This document shows positions 48,290 to 59,951 of a stretch of 64,000 bases of DNA, piece by piece. Under the pieces are notes generated by a model. The model was not told where the DNA came from. It did not search any database and worked only from the letters and a program-made list of their open reading frames with translations. Origin of the DNA: Topomyia yanbarensis (taxonomy: Eukaryota > Arthropoda > Insecta > Diptera > Culicidae); assembly GCF_030247195.1 (NCBI RefSeq), contig NC_080672.1, forward strand, positions 162,677,839 to 162,741,838. Reading direction: 5' to 3'. Position 1 is the first letter of the stretch. Every line of letters begins with the position of its first letter. The position numbers and the translations under genes were made by a program.

Positions 48290-48562
48290 TTCGAGCACAG
48301 ACTAACAGACATAACACTCAAAAACAAAGCTTCGGCTGCTTTAACGGTCATTTTAAATATATTTGTAATTGGGACTGTGGCCACATTTGATATTATGGCG
48401 CCACTGACATAGGAACAAGCATATGGGGGATAGACCACTAGTGAAAAATTGGGACCGTGAATAAAAGGTGGAGCTAGTGTTCTAGGAAAGTTGTCGGATC
48501 GATGTTTTTTGAGGAAATTCCGTCATAGTATTATGTCTGTTAGTCTGTGCTTCGAGGTCTAT
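48290..48562. mobile_element. Inverted-repeat element with AGCACAGACTAACAGACATAA arms
   Basis: The arm at about 48294-48318 has a perfect 20-plus-base inverted match at about 48533-48556. The interior is non-coding. Flanking CCTTCGAG / CTTCGAGGT extends the inverted match imperfectly. Confidence 0.7.
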
Positions 48563-48884
48563 CGAAAAAGAAGGTGTCGTCACAGAGAACAGACATCCAT
48601 GATCGAACAAAAATATTTAAAAAACGTGTGTAAACAGAATTAATATACGATAAACACTAGCGCCGCCTCACCAACCTACCCCAACTATCCGTCAAATCCA
48701 TTCCAGAACCGTTCGAAATCCTGAATTGATTCAGTATGGAATCTTGCTCAAAGAAAACAACCTATTCCGTCTCTATCGGTTGATGCATTTGAGCTGGAAT
48801 TCATGCTGGATGTCCGAACCGGCTCCGGACTAGTTTGACTGGGTAGAGGAATAACCGCTGTCAGTTCTGTCGAAACCAGCCACA

Positions 48885-51800
48885 ATTGTGCCTTTCTCAA
48901 TCATGAATCACGAGAATATGTGCGTTGTTTATATTCATTAAAAGCTTTTAAATGCATATATTACATTTTATTATTATACATCACATGACAACTATATACA
49001 GGAAAATAAATCATTATTCGAGTTCTAAAATTTTGAAAAAGAAAAAACAGCCACGGTAATATTGAACTGAAAAACCTGTTTTAATCCACCTAGAGGTGCA
49101 ATTGTGCCTTTCTCATTTCTCCAAACTATGATTTAATAGCTGGTTCGTACAATATAACATTATTGAAATGTCTTTCATTCTTATTACACTTGGTAAGTAT
49201 ATATAAGAGCACCTTTTTGCATTCATCGCGGTATCGGTTTGAATCGGAGTTTTCTATGTGATCGCACTCCACAACCCGTAACTCCGGAGCCAAAAGTCGG
49301 ATGGGGATGGAATTTAATATCAGTTTCCAGGGACGCAACACCTTTTATTTGAGACTAAGTTGACCAAATCGGTCTAGCCATTTTCGAGAAACCAATATAA
49401 CCGTTATTCTGAATTTGGATGCTTCCGGATCCGTGGATGGTGGCCAGTGTGGCCAAAGAGACTTTGAATGACTGTTGGTGACCTAGATCTACAAATTCAA
49501 CAGTTGTGTTTACATTTTGGAAAAAATTTCACCTTTTTACATTCATCGCAGAATTCGTTAGAATCGGGATTTGCTGCGTGATCGTACGTATCACCCTGTA
49601 ATTCAGGAACCAGAACTCGGATCCACACAAAATTCAACAGCAGCTGATGGACCTTTCATTTAAAATCAAGTTTACCAAATCGGTTCAGAAAATTCCGAGA
49701 AACCGATGTGGACAAATCAACAAATTTTGTTTTGTAACCATACTCTTCAACTCGTAATCCGGAACAGGATGTCGGTTGAAAATGAAATTCAATAGCAACC
49801 TATGGGAATATTATACCTTTCATCTGAATCTTAGTTTGTAAAAATCCGTTCAGCCATTTCCGAGAAACCGATGTGGACATTTTGTAAACAAATCTGCACA
49901 TACACACACACATACATACATGCATACATACACACATACATACACACATACATACACACATACATACACACATACATACACACAGATATTTTGCGATCTC
50001 GGCGAACTGAGTCGAATGTTATATGAGACTCGGCCCTCCGGGCCTCGGTTAGAAAGTCGGTTTTTGGAGCAATTGCATAAACTTTCTATATGAGAAAGGC
50101 AAAAGAATAATATTTAATTAGCTTAATAAGCATGACTTCAATGTTATCTTCATGTGATTATAATTTGGAAAGGTTGGTGGAATGCGTTTGAACGTGTAGG
50201 GAATGGGGGGGTTAGTAGAGTGGGAGTGGAGGATGCGTCAGAAATCCTTCATCTTATTTCGGTATACGGGATGGATGAAGGAAATGCGGGCGTGAGGGTG
50301 GTCCAAGGGGAGGGGAGTGATGAAGGAGGGAGGTGTAAGGGCAAGACGGGGGGGGGGGGGCGACGCAATACTCAACTGCATATTTTGCCTTCCATTTGAC
50401 ACTTGGTTTGAGAAAATCGGTTCAGTCATCACCGAAGAACCGATTTGACTTTAATTGTGGAATATGCCCGGAATTCCGGACATCCGGAATCGTCGATAGT
50501 GGACAATATATTCAAAGAATGTTTGATTGGCAATCAGTGATGTAGATCTGCGATTAGAAGTTATTTGGTGACCATTTCAATAGTTTTTAGCCTCTGAGGT
50601 ATTACGATTGTACCGATTTATATGAGAAATTCCAGTGTATCCTTACTAACACCACTGTAACTCCGGAAGCAAGAGTCAGAACCGAATGAAATTCAGCAGC
50701 AGTCAATGGCATTACTGTATCTTTCATTTGAAATCAAGTTTGTAAAAATCGGTAGAGAATTCGTTGGGGAATGGGTGTGATATTAGCTTAGGAACTTGGC
50801 GGGTTCCCCGGGGGCGTCATGAACCGTCATAGGTGGCCAATGTGGTCAAAGCTACTTTGATTGATCATTAGTGATCCAGACCCGCAAACTAGAGTAATGT
50901 TACATCAATTTTAATATGTTTTACATCATTTGAACATCATGGTGGTACCAGTTTATATGGGAATTTGCTGTGTGACCGCACTCTTCAACCCGTAACTCCG
51001 GAACCGGAAGTCGGATCAACTAAAAATTCAATAGCAGCTTATGGGAGCGTTATACCTTTCAGATGAAACTAAGTTTGCGAAAATCGGTTCAGCCATCTCT
51101 GAGAAAATTGTGTGAGTTTAAATGACACACACACACATACACACACACATACACACACACATACATACACACACACAGACATTTGCCGATCTCGACGAAC
51201 TGAATCGAATGGTGTATGACACTCGGCCCTCCGGGCCTCTGTTAAAAAGTCGATTTTTACAGTGATTGCATAGCCTTTCTTTATATGAGAAAGGCAAAAA
51301 GGTGCGCAATCGGCAAAGTCCCAAAAAGTCGATTTTTATAAAAAAAAATTTCGAGGTAGCATAAAATCTCGACGTTTCATGCATTTTAAAGATGTTTGGC
51401 ATCGTAAATACATGGGGTCTTTGAAAAAAAAATTGAGTTCCGGCTTATATGGGAATTTTATATGTTACCGGACGGTTTAGTCTATATTTCCGGACCCATA
51501 TAAGCGATCCGTACGAAATTTTATAGACATCTATGGGGATATTATAGCTATCATTTGGGACTAAGTTTGTGAAAATCGGCCCAACCATTTCCGGGAAACT
51601 GATGCGAGTTTTGAAAAAAATTTGAGTAAATTTTGAAAGATGGCCACTTTTCCCGGGAACTTCCGGAACCGTCTCCGGTGGTCAATACAGTCAACGAAAG
51701 TTTGTTTGGCCGTCGGTGACCTAGAACAGATAATTTAAGTTGTTTGAGAGACATTTTAGCGAAATTTCTACCTTTTTTGCTTTTATCGGAGTATCGGTTT

Positions 51801-52460
51801 GAATCACAATTTGCTATGTGATCGCACGCCACAACCTGTAACTCCGGAACCGGAGGTCGGATCGGGATGAAATTAAATAGACATTTACGGGGACGCAATA
51901 CCTTTCATTTGAGGCCAAGTTTAGTCGAATCGGTCTAGCCATCTTCGAGAAACCGATGTGAATGTTATTCTGAATTTAGACACATCCGCCGGGGCTTCCG
52001 GAACCGATGATGGTGGCCAATGTGGCCAAATAGACTTTGAATGGATGTTAGTGACCTAATACTACAAATCGAAGCAGTTGTGGTCATATTTTGGAAAAAT
52101 TTTCACCTTTATACATTCATTGCAGAATTTATTAAAATCGACATTTTCTGCGTGTTCGTACTCATCACCCTGTAATTCCGGAACCGGAAGTCGGATTGAT
52201 TAGAAATTCAATAGCAGCCTATGGGAACGTTGCACCTTTCATTTGAGACTAAGTTTGTCAAAATCGGTTCAGCTATCTCTGAGAAAAATGAGTGACATTT
52301 TTGGTCACATACACACGCACATACACACACATACATACATACACACATACATACACACAGACATTTGCCGAACTCGACGAACTGAATCGAATGGTATATG
52401 GCCTCCGTTAAAAAGTCGGTTTTCAGAGCAATTGCAATACCTTTCTATTGAGAAAGGCAA
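48885..52460 (-). repeat. Complex interspersed repeat, block C
   Basis: Minus-orientation array: a partial 3' piece (48885-49065), then units at 49066-50105, 50106-51300 and 51300-52460. The first two reproduce block A almost base for base, including the G-rich stretch near 50345. The last resembles block D units and has lost the GGCCCTCCGGGCC core (near 52395). Microsatellites of CATA/CACA lie in each unit. Confidence 0.8.
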
Positions 52461-53157
52461 AAAACATGACGACAGTAGCGCACCTGGTTTGGATATCCCA
52501 ACTACCTTCGAAACCGTTAGAGATTTTACACAAGTTGAATGCTGAAGATGGACGTCTGTTCTCTGTGGTGTCGTCATGAACCGTACCAAGGTTCTGTTTT
52601 GCTTTTGTGCTTGATAAAACGAAAATTTAAAATCTAAATTGAGCTTGGGCTTTTAAATTGTATGCTGCCATTATAATCTAGTAACCTGTTTTCACTCCTG
52701 ATGAAATCATGGATGTTAATGATTTGTCAAACTATGGTTTTTTCAACGCATGCTGATTGGAGTGATTTTTGAAACACTGGTGTTACAGAAAAAAATCATT
52801 TCGTTTCTCTACGCTTGATAACACAAGGAAACGGTAACATAATTCGACACAGATTTTTCATTGGGGCTTAAATCGCAAATGTAAACAAACTGCGTTTTCG
52901 CTATTATGGCATTATGCGACTAAAATACTACAAGATTGAGGTGAAAAGTAGTTAAAATGGTTTATAGATCGATTTACAACTAAAGAAAACAAAACGGCGA
53001 AACATTCGTTTACTTCGAGATTTCGACTTAGGCCCTTCTTCTCATATGGAATATAAAGGCTAAACCAACATTTGTTGAAAGAACAGGGGCGAATGGTTAT
53101 TATTCACAACATGACATACGCCGCCTATAGGTTCCACTGAAACGAGTCAACAGGAGG
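52461..53157. other. Mixed repeat remnants upstream of the second CR1-like LINE
   Basis: TTCGAGATTTCGACTTAGGCCCTTC around 53010 and GGCTAAACCAAC around 53060 match, in inverted orientation, 56045-56150 on the far side of the LINE. GTCTGTTCTCTGTG near 52555 mirrors sequence near 48580. No host gene is visible. Confidence 0.45.
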
Positions 53158-55050
53158 GTGGATTTCAAATTTCCATGGTGGAACGCTGAGATTCGCCGTT
53201 TGCGTAATGCACTGCGAAAACAACGCAAGCGTTATTTCCGCCATAAGTCAGACGAAAACAAAGTTACTCTTCGACGGATAGAACTGCAATACGAAACGGC
53301 CCGGAATTCCGCTTTTCGTGAGTATTTGAATCATGTGCAAAATAGCCTTCGCGATCACCCCGCTACATTTTGGAAATTCGTTAGCAGCAGAAAACGATCT
53401 GGTAGTACTCATACTGACGTTTTCCTTGGAAACGCAAGCGCGCAATCTCCAGTTGATACCGTAAATTTGTTTGCTGATTTCTTTCGCGGAGTGTTTAGAA
53501 GCGACTATACCGTCCCCTCAGAAGAGTATTTGGAAACATTACCATCGTACAACATAAATCTCCCCCGTCCCACTGTAAGCCGAGCTGACGTCTTGAAGGC
53601 TCTGACTGCTGTTGATTCGTCGAAAGGGCCTGGCCCCGATCATCTCTCGCCCCATTTTATAAAAAGCTGCACCCACGTGCTGTCTCTTCCGGTGTGTATC
53701 ATTTTCAATCGCTCTCTAGCTGAAGGCATTTTTCCTATCGCCTGGAAAGAAGCTGCTATCGTTCCCATTCACAAGGCTGGAAATATTCACAACGTCGAAA
53801 ATTACAGAGGTATCTCATTATTAAACTGTCTCTCCAAAGTTCTCGAAAAGCTGGTCTACAACGTCACGTATACAGCTGCATCCCACATTATCTCGGAGTA
53901 TCAACACGGGTTTGTCACAAAACGATCAACAACTTCTAACCTGATAGCTTACACTTCTAAGTTCTTTCTCGCCGTCGAGAAGCGTCATCAACGCAATTTA
54001 CGTCGATTTCTCAAAAGCTTTCGACAAAGTACCGCACAACCCACCTGGCTGACTAACTGGTTTCAGTCGTATCTTTCCGTTCGCTCGGCATTCGTGAGTA
54101 TAAAAAACACGCGTTCAAGCACATTCAGAACACCCACAGGTGTCCCGCAAGGCAGTCATCTGGGCCCGCTTATTTTTATTCTGTTTATTAACGATATCTG
54201 TAGTCGGTTCAAGTCTGGGAAATTGCTGTACGCGGACGATCTCAAAATCTTCCGAACTATCGCTTCTGCACTTGACGCCGTAGTGCTTCAAGAAGATATC
54301 TGTACTATTCAAGAATGGTGCACGCTTAACGGAATGGAAGTCAACGTTAATAAATGCAAAGTAATCAGTTTCGGACGCTTGCTTACTCCACGACGTTATG
54401 AATACAGCCTAAAAGGAAGAACAATTGAAAGCGTCGACTCGATCCGTGACTTGGGAGTGCTCTTCGATAGGAAGTTGAGCTTTTCCGACCATATCACCGC
54501 GACAACTGCTAAGGCTTTCGGAATGCTGGGCTTCTTAAAGCGGAACACGGCGGACTTCGATGATTTCTACGCACTAAAAGCACTCTACTGTGCCCTGATC
54601 AGAAGTGTTCTGGAGTATGCTGTGCAAGTGTGGGCACCATACCATGCCGTTCAAATTGACCGACTAGAGCATATACAAAGATGTTTTGTGCGATTCGCCC
54701 TCAGAAAACTTCCATGGAATGATCCAGTTGTGTTGGCTCCTTATGCCGATAGATGTATGCTACTCGGTCTGCAGACTCTGGCGACTCGCAGTATCTTCCT
54801 GCAAAGAGTTTTTGTTTTCGACTTGCTGTCAGGTAATATCGACAGTCCCGATCTTCTCTCGGGCGTTAATTTGTATGCGCCTCCTCGTGTTCTCCGCAAC
54901 CCCACTCTGTTGTGGATCCCTAGACACCGTACTTTATATGGACAAAATAGTCCACTGGAAAGATGTTGCCGCAGATTTAACGAAGCTTCTTCAGTGTATG
55001 ATTTTAACGTTTCCAAGCACAGATATAATATGTTAATAAGAAATATATAG
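53158..55050 (+). pseudogene. CR1-like LINE reverse transcriptase, 5' truncated
   Basis: One 630-codon frame starts inside the linker before RT (PWWNAEIRRLRNALRKQRK), so the endonuclease and ORF1 are missing. RT motifs follow: SSKGPGPDHLSPHFIK, NYRGISLLNCLSKV, YQHGFVTKRST, TGVPQGSHLGPL, the catalytic YADDLKIF, and a C-terminus matching the 5.5-8.5 kb element (ALRKLPW, NLYAPPRVLRN). Catalytic motif A (DFSKAFD, about 54002-54025) lies in another frame. A frameshift before it and a short deletion after it together restore the frame, so the predicted protein lacks motif A and is inactive. The 3' region shares AAATTATTCTGTAAA with the other CR1-like copy. Confidence 0.88.
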
Positions 55051-55414
55051 TTTTAAAATGCGTCTGTACGGTGTATACCGAAGATAAGGAAATAAACAAA
55101 ATAAAAATTATTCTGTAAACGGCAGTTCTATTATACAAATCATAATTAATATCTACTGTGATCATGTCTACTCGGTGGTTGCTGCACATAAACATTCGAA
55201 TATTTCGATATTTTCATGAAATTTGAAGAAAAGATGCACGCGCCCTTTCATTTGTATTGGGTTTCTATGCGCGCCCATTTGCTGAGCCCGATTAAAAAAT
55301 AGCCTGTCAAGCTCGCCTATTTACCCAGCCCTACCCAGCAAGACAGTCAGTTTCAATGTCGTATATACAGGTCTGGTGAAGATGGCACTTTGGTATTCGT
55401 AAGATGAATCATAC
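55051..55414. other. LINE 3' region and unassigned flank
   Basis: A/T-rich tail of the LINE up to about 55120, then non-coding sequence without recognisable features. Confidence 0.4.
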
Positions 55415-55455
55415 ATGAGTGGTGTGAGTGATCACAGTATACATCGACTTGCTTT

Positions 55456-55504
55456 CGTCATAGCGGTCGTTCCGCTTCCTTTGAATCGTGTGACCGCTAT
55501 GACG
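55456..55504. other. 13-bp perfect-stem hairpin
   Basis: CGTCATAGCGGTC and GACCGCTATGACG are exact complements separated by about 23 bases. It lies just outside the inverted-repeat element at 55540-55990, inside a 159-codon frame of no recognisable content. Confidence 0.6.
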
Positions 55505-55539
55505 TCGACCCGTTGTGCTTCTGGATTGTTTACATATTT

Positions 55540-55990
55540 TTGGTTGCCAACACCGAAGAGAGTAGGGAAAGAGACGAAGAGTGAAAATCAGTCAAAACAG
55601 CAACACTCCCTTTATGATGATTTCAACACTAGAATTTTGGCAACCGCTTCCACAGACAGCACTTTAAATGACTCCTATTATATTTCGAAAACAAACCATA
55701 TGTCGATCGTTGGATTTGTTTATCAAACGATGCGCATTTCGAAACAAAGAGATGAAATAATTCTAAAGCTTGTTTTTACTCATACATATACTCTAGAATG
55801 CACCTCACAATCACGATTGAACCAAATTCTGACGAAAATTGAAATTTCTTTTTTAATAGATGTACAATACTTATCTCCTTCAACTCATGCATGAGTAATG
55901 TTTATTTACATTGTACGATTGGTCTGCTCAATAAGGTATTTTTGGCTTCACACTATTCGTCTCTTTCCCTATTCTCTTTGGCCGACACTA
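55540..55990. mobile_element. Inverted-repeat element (AGGGAAAGAGACGAA arms)
   Basis: GAAGAGAGTAGGGAAAGAGACGAAGAGTG at the left pairs with CACTATTCGTCTCTTTCCCTATTCTC at the right. The right part is also repeated at 44870-44955 near the METTL22-like gene. No credible gene inside. Confidence 0.6.
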
Positions 55991-56044
55991 GCAAACCGTG
56001 TGTTCTGCCACACCTATATATACCTCATTGAGTCAGTTTAGCCC

Positions 56045-56150
56045 ATATACCGCGCCCTTCTGAAAATCTTGTTCACGGTTTAGCCCTCTTACAAATGGCG
56101 ATTGCTGAAGGGCGAAATCTCGACTGGAATGTAAATTGGGCGTAAGCATT
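56045..56150. repeat. Inverted partner of sequence at 52990-53095
   Basis: The reverse complement contains GTCGAGATTTCGCCCTTC and GAGGGCTAAACC in the same order and spacing as the segment before the truncated LINE. The LINE therefore sits between two inverted copies of an older repeat. Confidence 0.5.
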
Positions 56151-56848
56151 CTTTTAGTTTCTACCCATTAAAAACACATAGGAATCAAATTCTTTGTTAT
56201 ATTGTTATAAGGCTCAACTAAAGATGCTTTAGGAAAAACATGGTCATAAAGTAATTTATACCTACAATAACAGCTACATTTAGAATAGCACTGTTGAATA
56301 TTGAAATGGTACACAATGATGTACAAATAGGGTTGCCACCTCTGGAGAGGCTTTGACCCGGAGATTTTCACTGATCGGGGGGTGGTGGATTTTGAGGGGA
56401 ATGAGACAGAAATTGGAATCAAAGCGATTGCTCGGCATTTTAGAGCACTTTAATCGCTTTTAATTACTACGTTAAAGTAAAGCTGTAATTTTAATGTAGA
56501 ATACATTTAAGCTTTCAATATAGGGGTCCCGTTTCAAAATATCGGCTGCAACGCCGCGTCAGATTTTGAACGTTAATAACTTTTATCATACTTAACAGAA
56601 TGATTTGATTTTTAGGCCAATTTGTTGAAAATATGTTCCTCTATGTTGTATTAAAATTTGAAGTATGTATAACATGCACTAATAACAAAAAATTATGCTT
56701 TGAAAAATCTTTCGAAAACGACTCGGAAAAGTGAAAATTTTCAGACCATCTCGCACAGAGCCGTCACTATGGTGGACCAACCGATCAATAAAATAATGAA
56801 AAGTTTATATATAGGTCTACTACATGTTTGTTCCTATGATTATTCGCA
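56151..56848. other. No recognisable feature
   Basis: AT-rich sequence; no LTR matching the region downstream of the integrase frame could be found here. Confidence 0.4.
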
Positions 56849-56903
56849 TTGGGTTGCTTGACGAGAGCAGTTGGTGGGGGAAAGACGGCATATTCCTTTG
56901 CAC

Positions 56904-57105
56904 GGCTAATCCTAAGCGGGCAGCGTATCGTTGCCCGGGTCAGGAAGCCAGTTAAGTTCACCTCTGTTGTCGAGGGAACGGGTAATCCTAAGCGAGCAAT
57001 AAATCGACTGCTCGGGTCAGGAAATAAAAAGTTCAGCTCTATTGACGAGGGTACTAGGTATCCTAAGCGAGCAATAAAACGGCTGCTCGGGTCAGGAACG
57101 ACGAT
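56904..57105 (+). repeat. Three tandem 75-76-bp leader units with hairpins
   Basis: Units share TAATCCTAAGCGAGCA or a close form, then TGCTCGGGTCAGGAA, then a GTTCA.CTCT.TTG.CGAGGG tail. Stems are CGGGCA/TGCCCG at 56917-56937, CGAGCA/TGCTCG at 56993-57014 and CGAGCA/TGCTCG at 57068-57089, with loops of 9-10 bases. The G-C to A-T pair change in the stem is compensatory. The array lies in the presumed leader upstream of gag, where packaging or dimerisation signals usually lie; that role is only inferred. Confidence 0.8.
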
Positions 57106-57171
57106 TGACAGTTCAAAAAAAAACGTTACGAATATGCAACGTATACCATATGATCTCATTCTTTTCAGAAA

Positions 57172-58242
57172 ATGGAAGAGCAGTTGCTTAAACTCCCACC
57201 TTTTGAATGCGACAATGTCCCTGTGTCGCAACTGAGACAAAAATGGATTGACTACAAAAAGCAATTCCAGTATGTGGCAGATGCCATTGGAAAAAAGAAA
57301 AGGAGAAAACTGAAGAGTATATTCCTGGCACTAGCTGGGCGACAGTTACAACGTGTCTATGAAAGCTTGCCAGGTGGCAGTGGTGAAAACACAGCAGGAG
57401 GTGAAGATGATTTCAAATCCATGATAAGCAGCCTTGACGAGTACTTCGCCCCAAAAAGACACGACACGTTCGAACGGTATTCGTTTTGGTCATTGAAACC
57501 TAGTGCCGAGGAAACTCTCGACAAATTCCTGCTCCGTGCGAAACAACATGCGAACAAATGTCATTTCGGATCCTCGGAGAACGAAAGCAGAGATGTTGCA
57601 GTAATTGACAAAATCTTGATGCTAGCGCCACCGGAGCTCCGCCGTAAAATTTTGGAGAAATCAAACATAGATATGGACGAATTGACGAAGCTTGTGAACA
57701 CACATTTTACTGTACAGCACCAAGTAAGAGAGCTGAACTTGTCAGATAGTGGATCCGGAAGCGTTTTAAACGCTAGCTACAATCTAGCGTCCGTCGTCAA
57801 CAGAATATTTGACACTCCGGGAAGCCGCTGGTCACAGAACCGCAGAGGGAACGAATGCGGAAGATGCGGAGGTAAATTACATAAATCAGACGATTTCTGT
57901 CCAGCAAAGCACGCTAAATGTCGTATATGCAACTATCAAGGGCACTATGCGAAAAGGTGCAAAACTGACCCTAAGAAACGGAAATTAGACACTTACGTAC
58001 GCCAACATCCACCGAAAAAGTCAAAAATTAATTCTATCGAAGAGTCAGGATCTCCAGGAAGCGAGACCGAGAACCAACATTCCTCCTTCATATTCGCGAT
58101 CAGTGATAATCATGATGAGCTCGTCTGGTTTAAGGTAGGTCAAGTCGTAATCGAAATGATGATTGACTCAGGGTCAAAACACAACATAATTGATGAACGA
58201 ACATGGGAATACCTACGAGAATGCACATATCACCAATATTAG
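57172..58242 (+). pseudogene. Gypsy-type retrotransposon gag and start of protease
   Basis: The 356-codon frame begins at ATG 57172, four bases after a pyrimidine-rich CTTTTCAG. Residues 1-200 form the helical capsid-like part. Two zinc knuckles follow (CGRCGGKLHKSDDFC and the canonical CRICNYQGHYAKRC), then a basic stretch and an aspartic protease start with MIDSGSKHNII. The frame runs out at a stop 20 codons later, while the rest of the protease is in the +1 frame from about 58205. The break lies within the protease rather than at the gag-protease border, so a mutation is more likely than programmed shifting. Confidence 0.85.
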
Positions 58243-58806
58243 ACCGTCAACCAAACGTCTGAGCGCATATGCTCAATCCGGAACATTGATTATCACATGC
58301 ACCTTCGATGCTGAAATCAACGTCGTAGATGAGGCAAAGGAGGCCGGCATCACAGCAAATTTTCTAGTAGTGAAGGATGGCAAACAGAATCTGCTAGGGC
58401 GGGAAACTGCCAAACAACTAGGTGTGTTATTGGTGGGGCTGCCAAGTGTCATTGGTTCGACTGTCCCGAACAGCGTTGGAGAGATCACTGGAAAGGATAC
58501 AGACAAATTTCCAACCATTAAAGGAATAAAGATACGCATTGACATAGATGAGAGCATCACACCAGTGGCTCAACATGTCCGCCGGGTACCAATAGCCTTA
58601 CGTCAGCTTGTGGAAGATCAGCTCAGCAAACTACTGAGAAGAGGAATAATCGAAAAGGTATTAGGACCGAGTCCGTGGGTATCACCAATGGTTGTCGTCA
58701 TCAAAGACGGCGGAGAGGTTCGCCTATGCGTAGACATGCGACGCGTGAACGTGGCAATCAAAAGAGAACATCATGTAATTCCAACACTCGACGATCTACT
58801 TTCCAG
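58190..58806 (+). pseudogene. Gypsy pol, protease C-terminus and RT N-terminus
   Basis: In the +1 frame the protease continues (ANFLVVKDGKQNLLGRETA, the ILG-like flap-side motif). RT starts with VRRVPIALRQLVEDQL, RGIIEKVLGPSPWVSPMVV and VRLCVDMRRVN, then TLDDLLSR at the end of the segment. The frame hits a stop two bases into the following intron-like sequence. This domain order (protease-RT in one frame) is that of Ty3/Gypsy pol. Confidence 0.85.
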
Positions 58807-58888
58807 GTAACAAAAAATAAATAAATAAAAATTAAAAAAAAAACGACGCAATCCTTTGTTTATCTGATCACATATTATTATTCTCCAG
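58807..58888 (+). other. Intron-like 82-bp interruption of the RT domain
   Basis: The interval starts GTAACA after ...CCAG and ends TTCTCCAG. It has CTGAT with the A 21 bases before the end, fitting a branch site, and a pyrimidine-rich TTATTATTCTCC before the AG. It is not a multiple of three and contains in-frame stops. Its exact removal joins TLDDLLSR to LNGATLFSRLDIKDAYHQ, the normal contiguous RT sequence. It is A/T-richer than its exons. Either a spliceosomal intron or a recent intron-like insertion with a CCAG duplication. Confidence 0.8.
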
Positions 58889-59951
58889 ATTGAACGGAGC
58901 GACCTTGTTTTCACGTCTCGATATAAAGGACGCATATCATCAAGTGGAATTACATGAGTCGAGCCGTTATATAACGACCTTTATAACGCATCTGGGGATG
59001 TTTAGATACACTAGGTTAATGTTCGGTATTTGCAGTGCCTCCGAACACTTTCAAAGAATCATTGAACAAATACTAAGTGGCTGTCCCAACTCATTCAACT
59101 ATCAAGATGACATCTTCGTGTACGGCAAGACTGAACAAGAACACAATGAAGCCCTGAAAGCGGTCTTAAAAGCATTAGAAGACCATAATGTCATTCTCAA
59201 CCTGAAAAAGTGCAAATTCAAAACTACAGAAACAGAATTTTTGGGGCACACCATCTCCCAAAACGGAGTCAAGCCAACTGAGAGCAAGATAGCGGCGGTA
59301 TGCCAGTTCAGATCGCCTAGTAGCGCCGAAGAGGTACGAAGTTTCTTGGGATTGGTAGGATATGTAGGTCGTTTCATTCCAGACCTAGCCACAAAGACTT
59401 TCGAACTGAGACAACTAATGTCGAGTGATCAAAAGTTCGAGTGGCTAGCGAAACACGAAATTGCATTCAGCGCTTTGCAGAAAGCTGTCTGCACCGCACC
59501 AGTATTGGGATTCTTTGACAACCGCCGTAGGACAAGAGTCGTTGTCGATGCCTCTCCGGTAGGTTTAGGGGCGGTTTTGCTACAGTATATCGACGAACTC
59601 GAAGATAGGCCAACCGTGATTTCGTATGCTAGTAAGAGCTTGTCATCTGCGGAACGCCGTTACTGCCAGACCGAAAAGGAAGCGTTGGTGATAGTATGGA
59701 GTGTAGAAAAATTTCAGCTGTACCTCATTGGCAGAGAGTTTGAACTGGAAACCGATCACAGGCCTTTAACGGCAATTTTCAAGCCTTCTTCCCGCCCCCC
59801 AGGCCGAATCGAACGATGGGTTCTTAGACTACAACCGTTCAAATTCCGAATAGTTTACAAACCAGGTAAGAGCAACATCGCTGATCCGCTATCCAGACTT
59901 TCAGCATCAGCAGACGCTAATGAAGTGGACATTTCCGACGACCAAATATAG
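58889..59951 (+). pseudogene. Gypsy pol, RT catalytic core and RNase H
   Basis: RT motif A is FSRLDIKDAYHQV, the fingers and palm continue with TTFITHLGMFRYTRLMFG, and the catalytic motif C reads YQDDIFVYG. The connection has FLGHTISQNGVKP. RNase H shows VVVDASPVGLGAVLL, the EKEALVIVW glutamate and ETDHRPL. The frame ends at TAG 59949-59951, but the same frame continues directly into integrase, so this stop is a point lesion. Together these domains make double-stranded cDNA from element RNA. Confidence 0.88.

Noticed and set aside
55415..55894. 159-codon frame that could be a gene
   Set aside because: It spans a hairpin and one arm of an inverted-repeat element and has no family resemblance.
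56849..57235. 128-codon frame ahead of gag that could be a basic protein
   Set aside because: It reads through the tandem leader repeat and overlaps the gag start. The repeat period of 76 in one unit changes the frame relation, so it is not a conserved peptide repeat. A brief resemblance of its start to an H3 tail was not sustained.
58190..58242. Programmed frameshift between gag and pol
   Set aside because: The break lies inside the protease after the DSG motif, not at the usual gag-protease border, and I see no convincing slippery heptamer. A mutation fits better.
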